Source of the DNA: Sphingomonadaceae bacterium
GTDB taxonomy: Bacteria > Pseudomonadota > Alphaproteobacteria > Sphingomonadales > Sphingomonadaceae
Direction: 5' to 3'
Assembly (NCBI GenBank): GCA_009923795.1
Contig: RFSU01000121.1
Span: 1-6,873 of the forward strand
DNA: 6,873 nucleotides
Under the pieces are notes generated by a model. That model did not search any database. It worked only from the letters and a program-made list of their open reading frames with translations, and was not told the DNA's origin. The number at the start of each line of letters is the position of its first letter. The stretch's first letter is position 1. Positions 1 to 6,756 of the stretch are shown here, one piece after another. The position numbers and the translations under genes were made by a program.

Positions 1-1217
1 GTCATGCACCGCGGCAAGGAACGCCGCGATGGTTACGTCCCAATCCGCGCTTGTGCAGCGGTCTGCGCGGGGAAAATCGAGGATGAGCAGTGAGGCTTCG
101 AAATCCGCCCCCAGCATGCCCGCAAAGCAAAGCACGCCGTCTGCGCCGCTGCATCGCCCCAGATATAGGTGTGGTAATCGAGCGGATTGGCGACGTTCAC
201 GCGCGGCCCCAGAACGGCTTCAAGTTCGGCCTGTGTCGCGGGTGGAAAGTCCGGCGTCTCCAGCCCGACGTGCTCTGCAAGGTCGGCGGTGAGCGAGGCT
301 TCGCCGCCCGAGCAACTGGCGCTGGTGATCCGTCGTCCTCGCAACGGCCCGCTCACATGGAGCAGCTTGAGCGTTTCAAGAAAGCTCGCCGGATCATGCG
401 CCCGGGCCACGCCATAGCGCGCGAACAGCGCATCGCACAGCGCGTCGGCACCCGCGAGCGAACTGGTGTGCGATAGCGTCAGTGCCGCGCCCTTTTCTGA
501 AGCGCCCGTTTTAAGCGCTACCAGCGGCACACTGGCTGCGCGCGCCGCAAGACACGCCTCTGAGAACCGCGCGACCGACCCCAGCCCTTCCAGATGCAGC
601 CCGATCGCGCTGACCCGTTCATCTTGAATGAGCGCTTCGATGAGGTCTGCCGGCGTTACATCCGCGCAATTGCCGACCGAGATGACATAACCAATGGGCA
701 GCCCGCGCGTTTGCATCGTAAAGTTGAGCGCCAAATTGCCGCTCTGGCTCACAATGGCGATGCCGCGCCCTGCATCGATGGGCAGGCAGCCATGCTGGTC
801 AGGCCACAGCGCCACGCGGTCGAACAGATTGAGCATGCCATAGCAATTGGGGCCGATGATCGGCACGCCACGGGCAGCGGCGATCAACTCTGCCTGCCGG
901 GTCTGCCCATCCTCTCCGCTTTCTGCAAAGTCGGACGCATAGCAAATTGCACCGCCCGCACCGGCAAGATCCCCTGCCAGCGCAATGGTTGCTGGCGCGG
1001 GTGCGGCGAGAAAGACAGCGTCGGGCGCGGCGGGTAGCGTGTCCAGATCAGGAAAGCAGGGCAGGCCGCCCATCGTCTCCCGCTTTGGGTTCACTGGCCA
1101 GATCGGCCCGGCAAAGCCCAGCGCGCGGCATTGGCGCACTGCCTCCTCCGCTGCCTTTCCGCCCACAATCGCCAGACTGCGCGGGCGCAGCAGGCGGGCT
1201 AATCTGTCGGCGCTCAT
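1..1217 (-). CDS. NDP-forming acyl-CoA ligase (acetate-CoA ligase family), 3' partial, frameshifted
   Basis: Member of the NDP-forming acyl-CoA synthetase family (COG1042 type), which makes an acyl-CoA from acid, CoA and ATP through a phosphohistidine. Visible parts in order: an N-terminal Rossmann CoA-binding domain (about residues 5-130, with GPNCYGMLN at 122-130), then a succinyl-CoA ligase-like domain starting near SQSG (157-160). LSHTSSLAGAD at 248-258 places the likely phosphohistidine at His250. NVANPLDYHTYIWG (341-354) is typical of the next domain. The ATP-grasp half would lie beyond the left edge. As read, the frame leaves family-like sequence after Phe363 and stops at 33-35 (394 aa). 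A duplicated CAAAG at 123-132 causes this: with one copy removed the frame continues as FAGMLGADF...LLILDFPRADR and stays open to base 1. Start is ATG at 1217, overlapping the previous stop as ATGA. Substrate unknown; from context possibly a betaine-type carboxylic acid. Confidence 0.85.
123..132. repeat. 5-bp tandem duplication (CAAAG x2) causing a frameshift in the ligase
   Basis: The plus strand reads CAAAGCAAAG. On the minus strand this is CTTTGCTTTG inside the acyl-CoA ligase gene. Deleting one unit joins the upstream frame (QTACF) to a downstream frame (AGMLGADFEASLLILDFPRA) that is family-like and free of stops to base 1. It is therefore the most economical cause of the early stop at 33-35. 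Confidence 0.8.
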
Positions 1218-2347
1218 ACTTCCAGCGGACGGAGCAGCGCGCGGCTGATGATATGACGCTGGATCTCGCTGGTGCCATCCCAGATCCGTTCGACCCTGGC
1301 GTCGCGCCAGAACCGTTCAATCGGGAGCTCATCCATCAAGCCCATTCCGCCGAAAATCTGCAACGCATTGTCGGTCACCCGCGCGAGCGCTTCGGAGGCG
1401 AACAGCTTGGCCATCGCTGCGTCGGTATCGGTCATCATAGCCTGATCGTCCTTCCAAGCGGCGCGGAAGGTCAAGAGTTCAGCTGCTTCTAACTCTGTCT
1501 TCATGTCCGCCAGTTTGAAGCCGGTGCCCTGAAATTTGCCGATGGCTTGGCCAAATTGCTTGCGTGTCGCGGCCCATTGCGTCGCCATTTCGAGCACGCG
1601 CTGCCCACGGCCGACCGAAGTGGTCGCAACTTGCAGGCGGGTCGAGCCCAGCCATTGACCCATCAACTCGAAACCCTTGTCAAGCTCACCGAGGAGGCTG
1701 GAGGCAGGCACGCGGCAATCCTCAAAAATCAGCTCGCATTGGTGATAGCCCCGGTGCGAAACGCACTTCGGCCCGCGCCGCCGGGTCAGGCCGGGCGTGT
1801 CGAAATCGACGAGGAAGCAGCTGATTGTCTTTTTTCCGCCCGCTTCGCCGGTGGCCGCGCAGAGGATCACGAAATCGGCAACGTCGGCATGGCTGATGAA
1901 ATGCTTGGAGCCGTTGATGACGAAATCGCTGCCATCGCGGCGGGCAAAGGTGCGCATCGAGCGAACGTCCGATCCCGCATCGGGCTCGGTCATGGCAACC
2001 CCCCGAATGGTCGGCAGCAAATAATCCTCAATCTGACTGCCCGTGCAGCCGCGCAGAATGTTGCTCGGTCGGGCAACCATCATCTGGAGGCCATAGCTGG
2101 CCCGACCCAATTCACGCTCCATCAAGGTCGTGTCGAACGACCCAAGGCCGCCGCCACCAAGCTCTACCGGCATGTTGACGGCATAGAGCCCCAGTGCCTT
2201 TGACTTAGCACGGATCTCGACTGCAAGATCTGCCGGAACGTCGTCGGTCTCTTCGACCATTTTCTCATGCGGATAAAGTTCGTTCTCGACAAAGCGCCGC
2301 ACCGTTTCGACCAGCATTTGCTGTTCAGAGGATAATTCGAAATGCAT
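1214..2347 (-). CDS. Acyl-CoA dehydrogenase (FAD-dependent)
   Basis: Full-length acyl-CoA dehydrogenase of 377 aa, within the usual 375-400 range; cytoplasmic, expected to desaturate an acyl-CoA at alpha,beta and pass electrons to ETF. Visible: an N-terminal helical domain (1-115), the first family signature AMTEPDAGSD at 118-127, the beta domain to about 230, and the C-terminal helical domain with the second signature QIFGGMGLMDELPIERFWRD (330-349). The segment RIWDGTSEIQ (354-363) aligns with the usual Y-E-G-T-x-x-I-Q loop that carries the catalytic Glu in MCAD-like enzymes; here the position is Asp357. The ATG at 2347 shares one base with the upstream thioesterase stop (TGATG), with a GAGGG-type ribosome site just before it, and the 3' end overlaps the ligase start. 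Next to a ligase it probably acts on the CoA ester made by that enzyme. A CaiA-like gamma-butyrobetainyl-CoA role is possible but not shown by sequence. Confidence 0.93.
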   Translation of the reverse strand: MHFELSSEQQMLVETVRRFVENELYPHEKMVEETDDVPADLAVEIRAKSKALGLYAVNMPVELGGGGLGSFDTTLMERELGRASYGLQMMVARPSNILRGCTGSQIEDYLLPTIRGVAMTEPDAGSDVRSMRTFARRDGSDFVINGSKHFISHADVADFVILCAATGEAGGKKTISCFLVDFDTPGLTRRRGPKCVSHRGYHQCELIFEDCRVPASSLLGELDKGFELMGQWLGSTRLQVATTSVGRGQRVLEMATQWAATRKQFGQAIGKFQGTGFKLADMKTELEAAELLTFRAAWKDDQAMMTDTDAAMAKLFASEALARVTDNALQIFGGMGLMDELPIERFWRDARVERIWDGTSEIQRHIISRALLRPLEV

Positions 2348-2931
2348 CAGCCCTCATTCCCTTCATGGTTTCGTTTGATGGCAATGTTGCGCCCGGCTTG
2401 AGCAGGGCGTGCAAGGTCTGCGTGTGCTGCGCGCACGGCCTGCACCCGCGCAAAGAGATCCGGCGGCATCGGCGCGCTGCGCCCGGCGGCCATATCGACA
2501 TGCACCAACATCTGCTCGCCAGTTGCCAGCAGCACGCCCGTCTCAGCATTGTGCATGGCGTGGAAGATATGCAGACGTTTTTCGTCTGCATCGATCACCT
2601 GAAGCGAGAGCTGAAGCGGATCGCCGAGATGGGCTTCGGCAAGATTGAAGATCATGCTTTGCACTGTGAACAGGGAATATCCGCCCGCGCGATAGGCCTC
2701 GTCAATCCCGATCAGACGGAAGAACGCGTCCGATTGGTCGCCGAATACGAGCAGATAGCACGATTCGCTCATATGCCCGTTATAGTCGACCCAATCGCGC
2801 TGCACGGTTGGGCTGATCAGATGGAGGGGGGCCTCAATCTGAACACCGGGCTGCAAGGGCTGGGCGGCCACACCTTCAAGCGGAGTGCGCAGCCCGTGCC
2901 CGGCGTCTTCCAAGGGTTTTTGTGCCATCAT
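2347..2931 (-). CDS. Hot-dog fold acyl-CoA thioesterase, betainyl-CoA thioesterase-like
   Basis: 4-hydroxybenzoyl-CoA thioesterase-type hot-dog protein of about 194 aa. From the ATG at 2931, the active-site segment DWVDYNGHM lies at about residues 46-54 (Asp49 the likely catalytic acid), followed by GGYSLFTVQS, KRLHIFHAMH and ATGEQMLVHVD, the usual strand pattern. It is clearly paralogous to the C-terminal domain of the carnitine dehydrogenase fusion in the same operon, sharing DYN-H, CYL--FGD, AGYS--TV, KRLH-FH-M and MLVHVD. Betainyl-CoA thioesterases of carnitine catabolism have this form, so hydrolysis of betainyl-CoA or a related quaternary-amine acyl-CoA is the best guess. Start choice: an in-frame ATG exists at 2958, but the ATG at 2931 makes an ATGA overlap with the hydrolase stop and has AAGGAG at 2937-2942 at good spacing. 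A further ATG at 2928 is also possible. The N-terminal 40 residues are less conserved. Confidence 0.85.
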   Translation of the reverse strand: MMAQKPLEDAGHGLRTPLEGVAAQPLQPGVQIEAPLHLISPTVQRDWVDYNGHMSESCYLLVFGDQSDAFFRLIGIDEAYRAGGYSLFTVQSMIFNLAEAHLGDPLQLSLQVIDADEKRLHIFHAMHNAETGVLLATGEQMLVHVDMAAGRSAPMPPDLFARVQAVRAAHADLARPAQAGRNIAIKRNHEGNEG

Positions 2932-3971
2932 CGCTGCTCCTTGCGTCCTGCCTGCCAAGCGCAGATGCCGAGAGTTGCGCCCGCTGTGAGCTGTGCCGGT
3001 TCAACAAGGCCTGCCACAAGTCGGGCGCGACCGCGTTCGCAGACCAGCGTGTGGTCGCCCCGCCCCGCGACATCAAGCAGGAGTTGATCCCAATGGCGGT
3101 ATTGCACATCATGGCCTTCGCCGGGATAGCGGCGGAAGGTGACCTTGCCCGCGACTTTGCTGGACCAATATGCGCCCTGATTTGGCGGAACGAGCGGGTC
3201 GGCCTCACCATAATAAAAAAAGGCGGGGGCAGGCAAAGCTAAGACCGCTGCCGGTGCATCGCAAAACCGCCGATACTCACGGGCCACGCCGCGCGCGTCG
3301 CCGCGCTGTCCGGCGATGAAATAGGCGTGGGCGCCTTCATCTGCGGCACGGTCAGCAAAGCCCGGGACATTGCTGGCGACCCCGTTTGCGGGCATGGCCC
3401 AGAAGTCTCGCGGCGCGCCGACTTGCTGCGCCAACCCGGCCTCCAACGCCGCAGGATTGGCGGTGCACACCGGACTGTCCGCCGGGGCAGAGGCAATTGC
3501 GGCAAGCATGTGCCATGAGGCCAGGCGCTCGGGCATGGCGGCGGCAATATGCCCAGCATAAGCCCCGCCGCCCGAGATTGCGACGAGCGCGAACCGATCG
3601 ATATGAAGCGTGCCCAGAACCTGCTGGACCTCGCTATTATAGTCGTCGAATGTCCATGCTGGGTCATAGGTCGTATCGCCAAGCCCGTTGCGCTCAACTG
3701 CGATGATCCGCACCTTGAGCCGCCGACGCAGGGTCTCCAGAAACGCAACCAGTTCGGGGGCGCGGGCGCTCGTGCCGACGCCGCCGATGAACAATAGGGG
3801 GGTCCAGCCCGCCTCGCCCGTGTCGGTAAAATGCACCGTGCGCCCTTCGCGGGTCTTAATGCTTTGGAGCGGCGTCCCTATTGAATCAAAATGATCGGGG
3901 AAATCGATGGGCTGCGCAAGCACTGGCCCTGCAAAGGCCAGTGCCGCTGCCGCTAGAAAAGGCAGCTTCAT
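2928..3971 (-). CDS. Exported alpha/beta hydrolase (putative esterase)
   Basis: Alpha/beta hydrolase of 347 aa with a Sec-type signal peptide: MK, a hydrophobic Ala/Leu core, then VLA-QP with likely cleavage after residue 19, so periplasmic or secreted. Catalytic triad candidates are Ser133 in AISGGGAYA (nucleophile elbow, Ala replacing the usual first Gly), Asp258 in YYGEADPLVPP, and His287 in GEGHDVQYRHW. GGVG at 63-66 fits the oxyanion loop. Cysteines at 169, 237, 311 and 337 could form disulfides in an oxidising compartment. About 45 residues after the fold form an unusual tail. It overlaps the permease stop by 4 nt (ATGA) and its own stop overlaps the thioesterase start. Substrate is not readable from sequence. 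In Pseudomonas a short-chain acylcarnitine hydrolase sits with carnitine catabolic genes, so release of carnitine from acyl esters is a reasonable, unproven idea. Confidence 0.88.
   Translation of the reverse strand: MKLPFLAAAALAFAGPVLAQPIDFPDHFDSIGTPLQSIKTREGRTVHFTDTGEAGWTPLLFIGGVGTSARAPELVAFLETLRRRLKVRIIAVERNGLGDTTYDPAWTFDDYNSEVQQVLGTLHIDRFALVAISGGGAYAGHIAAAMPERLASWHMLAAIASAPADSPVCTANPAALEAGLAQQVGAPRDFWAMPANGVASNVPGFADRAADEGAHAYFIAGQRGDARGVAREYRRFCDAPAAVLALPAPAFFYYGEADPLVPPNQGAYWSSKVAGKVTFRRYPGEGHDVQYRHWDQLLLDVAGRGDHTLVCERGRARLVAGLVEPAQLTAGATLGICAWQAGRKEQR
2937..2942 (-). promoter_or_regulatory. Strong Shine-Dalgarno AAGGAG deciding the thioesterase start
   Basis: The minus strand carries AAGGAG followed by CAGCG and then ATGATG: 5 nt to the ATG at 2931 and 8 nt to the ATG at 2928. 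It lies within the last codons of the hydrolase gene and is the clearest ribosome site in the window. It argues against the upstream in-frame ATG at 2958, which would place this site inside the coding region. Confidence 0.75.
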
Positions 3972-5374
3972 CGCACCGGCTCCGTTTCCAAATTGCTGTC
4001 GAGCACAGGGATCTGCGCCAGCTCAGCCGAAAGATCCATGCTGCGGCAAAGCAGCAGGTAGACCGCCGCTGAGACGGGCAAGCCGATCAGCATTGAGATA
4101 TCAGCCCCGCCGAGTGCCTTAGCGACGGGGCCGACAAAAAGTTCCGTCTTGAAGAACGGGATCATGGCAATGAAGCCGATGGCGTAGGATGTGAGCCCGC
4201 GCCAGTTCCAACGGCCATAGAGCCCGTCTGCCATGAACATCGCGCGGATCGAATAGCGGCCCTTTCGGACGAAGAAGAAGTCCACAAGGTTGATCGCAGT
4301 CCAAGGCGTAAAGAGGTAGACGAGTATGCCGAGAAAAGCCTCCAGCGCGTGGAGCACATTATCGCCCAAGGCGAGCGACAAGGCCAGAGAGGCGGCTAGG
4401 ACGAGGCTGAGAGCCACCATGCGGGATGCGATCCCAAGCCGGATTGGGGTGATGCTGTCGACCACGCTGAGCAGGGTGAGCGAAGAGCCATAGAGATTGA
4501 GCGAGGTGATGGTGATCAGCCCGCCAAAGCTGGCGACAAGCATGATGATGCCAAACCCGCCGAACATCGCGTCCGCGCTGTTGCGCAGCGCAACCACAAT
4601 ATCTGCGTCGGCAAAGGCCGCGGCTGCAAACGCGCCGACCAGCATCATCCATGCACCACCAAGGAAAGCCCCGCAGAAAGTCCAGAGGAAGGAGGCGCGG
4701 ATTCCCACTTCGCGGGGGAGATAACGCGAATAGTCGGAGACATAGATTGACCAACTCAGCTGGTATCCAGCGGCGGCGAAGAATTGGACCAGGAACAGCG
4801 TGGGCTTGAACGCGCCGGGACGCAGCAGGGTTGTGAGGTCGACGACGGCGAAGAACCCAACGGTGTAGACCGCCAACACCGCCAGCATGAGATAGGCCAA
4901 TATGCGCTGCGCCTTGTGGATCAGGTCATACCCCGCCGCCGCGATCAGGGCCGCGACGCATGCGAAGGCGATGATCGTTGGCCCTTCTGGTAAGCCGACC
5001 AGTTCCTTGACTGTGCTTGCCGCCAGCGACTGATTAAGCGCATTAAACCCAATATAAGTCACGAGCGCGACCACCCAGACAAGCAGGGCGCCTTTATAGC
5101 CAAATTGCGGGCGCGACTGGATCATCTGTGGCATGCCTAGGTGCGGTCCTTGCGAGCAATGGAGCGCCATCAGCAAGGTGCCGAGAACGCAGCCGCCAAT
5201 GACTGCCAGGCTTGACCAAAAGAGGTCCAGCCCAGCCACGACGCTGATCGCTCCTGTTGCCAGCGTTGCGAGATGCGCGTCGCCGGTGAACCATACGGGC
5301 CAAAGATGCCGCACCTCCCCGCGCCGCTCAGCGAGAGGAACGTAGTCGATTGAGCGGGTTTCAACCAAAGCCAT
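3968..5374 (-). CDS. NCS1-family permease (cytosine/purine/allantoin type)
   Basis: Inner-membrane secondary transporter of 468 aa, matching the NCS1 family length. About twelve membrane segments can be read at roughly 33-50, 53-72, 95-113, 133-149, 156-178, 193-211, 226-250, 273-295, 315-335, 341-363, 393-409 and 426-443, with a short cytoplasmic N-terminus. NCS1 hallmarks are GPHLGMPQMIQSRPQFGYKG (76-95), SDYSRYLP (213-220) and INLVDFFFVRKG (361-372). Known members import nucleobases, hydantoins, allantoin, thiamine and related compounds with Na+ or H+. Its place between a carnitine dehydrogenase and an esterase suggests it imports the pathway substrate, perhaps a quaternary amine, instead of the BCCT or ABC carriers usual for carnitine; that is inference only. 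The start ATG at 5374 lies 24 nt after the previous stop, with only a weak purine-rich ribosome site (AGAAAGA). Its end overlaps the hydrolase start (ATGA). Confidence 0.92.
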   Translation of the reverse strand: MALVETRSIDYVPLAERRGEVRHLWPVWFTGDAHLATLATGAISVVAGLDLFWSSLAVIGGCVLGTLLMALHCSQGPHLGMPQMIQSRPQFGYKGALLVWVVALVTYIGFNALNQSLAASTVKELVGLPEGPTIIAFACVAALIAAAGYDLIHKAQRILAYLMLAVLAVYTVGFFAVVDLTTLLRPGAFKPTLFLVQFFAAAGYQLSWSIYVSDYSRYLPREVGIRASFLWTFCGAFLGGAWMMLVGAFAAAAFADADIVVALRNSADAMFGGFGIIMLVASFGGLITITSLNLYGSSLTLLSVVDSITPIRLGIASRMVALSLVLAASLALSLALGDNVLHALEAFLGILVYLFTPWTAINLVDFFFVRKGRYSIRAMFMADGLYGRWNWRGLTSYAIGFIAMIPFFKTELFVGPVAKALGGADISMLIGLPVSAAVYLLLCRSMDLSAELAQIPVLDSNLETEPVR

Positions 5375-5398
5375 GTGGTTTCAATCTTTCTAATCGGA

Positions 5399-6756
5399 TC
5401 AGTTGGGCATCCGGATCTGGCGACCCATAGCTTCGGGCAGGGGCAGGGGCGATTGGTCAGCGACGAGGGCCTGCGCCTTATCCTGCATCTCCTGCGGGGC
5501 GGGTGCCGATTTCTCTGCCTTGGCGTCAACATGCACCAGCATGTGTTCGGCAGTGGCGATCACTGCATCCTGACGGAGGCTGACCATTTCGTGGAACAGA
5601 TGAAGGCGCTTGGCGTCCGCTGCCAGCACGCGGGTGCGAACCTCGATAGGCTCCCCCAGTCGCGCCTGACCCAAATGGCGGATATGCGTCTCAACAGTGT
5701 ACCAGGAATATCCCGCCGCGACATAATCCAGCCCCGCGCCAATCTTCGCCAGCACGACATCGGTCGCATCGCCGAACAGCTTGAGGTAGCAATATTCGGT
5801 GAGATGCTCGTTATAGTCGATCCATTCGGGCTGGACAGGCGTGGATATCGTCAGCAGCCGCCCATCGGGGCGTGTCGTGCCGACTTCGGCGGGGCCAGCA
5901 CCCAGTCGCAAACGGTGGGCCCGGGCCACAGCGCCTGCAGCAAAATCGTTGCGTTCGAGCGCGTGGGTTAGGTCAACAAGGCAGTCGTCGCGCAGCCCCT
6001 CATAGGTGCGCAGATCGATGCCGCCGGCCTGTTCGTCGCTCTGGCGGGAAATCGTCTCGATCAGCTCATCGGTCAATTTGGGGCCGATCAGCTTCGTCCA
6101 AGGCCATTCCATCGAGGGGCCGAATTGGTGGAGGAAGTGCCGCATCCCGTCTTCACCGCCCGCCAGCCGGTAGACGAGGAATGTGCCCATGAATGACCAG
6201 CGCATCCCTGCGCCAAAGCGGATCGCATCATCGATTTCGGAAGCGGTCGCGATGCCGTCGTTAATCAACCAGAGTGCCTCACGCCACACGGCCTCGAGCA
6301 GACGGTCGGCGATGAATCCGTCAATCTCCTTGCGGACATGCAGCACCTTCATGCCAATGCTTTCATAGACTGCGGCGGCAATATCCTTCGTTGCTTGGCT
6401 GGTCTTTTCGCCGCCGCAGACTTCAACCAGGGGCAGCAAATAGACCGGATTGAAGGGATGGCCGACGACCAGCCGGTCGGGCCGCGCCATGCCGGCTTGG
6501 AGTTTCGTCGGCAACAGGCCCGACGTGGATGATCCGATCACGGCGTGATCTGGCATTGCGGCATCCATTTCAGCGAGCAAACGGACTTTTAGGTCTTCCC
6601 GTTCTGGCAGGCTTTCTTGAATGAAATCGGCATCGCGCACGGCCTCAGCTAGGCTTGCTGCAAAGATCAGCTTGCCCTCTATGGGCAATGCCTGACCAAA
6701 AAGCCGCGTCATTGCCCGACGTGCATTGGCGAGCACGGCGGCTGTCTTGCGCTCAA
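5399..6756 (-). CDS. lcdH: L-carnitine dehydrogenase / betainyl-CoA thioesterase fusion, 5' partial
   Basis: Two-domain cytoplasmic enzyme. The N-terminal part is a 3-hydroxyacyl-CoA dehydrogenase-fold L-carnitine dehydrogenase (carnitine + NAD+ to 3-dehydrocarnitine). Counted from the GTG at 6736: IGSSTSG (67-73), GHPFNPVYLLPLVEV (92-106; catalytic-type His93 and Glu105), KEIDGFIADRLLEAVWREAL (136-155, where fatty-acyl enzymes have Asn and this family has Asp), GAGMRWSFMG and PWTKL. The C-terminal hot-dog domain (about 293-420) has EWIDYNEHLTE, KRLHLFHEM and AEHMLVHVD and resembles betainyl-CoA thioesterases. Such fusions are known in alphaproteobacterial carnitine catabolism. The 5' end is missing: the GTG at 6736 is not a true start because the Rossmann GxGxxG strand is absent. 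Genuine minus-strand gene sequence ends at about 6756, where the fold-back begins. The frame stays open to 6873, but those codons are artefactual. More of the N-terminus (NGIDVSVYDPDPEIERK) can be read on the plus strand of the fold-back. Confidence 0.9.

Noticed and set aside
1547..2203. Long plus-strand open frame antisense to the acyl-CoA dehydrogenase
   Set aside because: Its composition mirrors the high-GC minus-strand gene, it shows no recognisable domain, and the minus-strand product is a full-length family member.
2365..3087. Long plus-strand open frame spanning the thioesterase and hydrolase genes
   Set aside because: It crosses two well-supported minus-strand genes, including their overlap, and has no recognisable protein family features.
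5375..5398. Promoter for the permease in the 24-nt gap
   Set aside because: Too short and without recognisable -35/-10 elements; the gap fits simple operon spacing.
5436..5452. Short G-rich repeat GGGCAGGGGCAGGGG as a regulatory G-quadruplex
   Set aside because: It encodes the Pro/Leu-rich PLPLPEA tail of the fusion protein and is easily explained by codon use; no independent sign of a function.
5375..5971. Plus-strand open frame antisense to the thioesterase domain of the fusion
   Set aside because: Shadow of a conserved hot-dog domain on the other strand; no ribosome site or family motif.
6736..6736. GTG at 6736 as the true start of the carnitine dehydrogenase
   Set aside because: It falls inside the conserved V-L-A-N-A-R segment after the second Rossmann strand; the NAD-binding N-terminus lies upstream and is partly visible on the plus strand of the fold-back.
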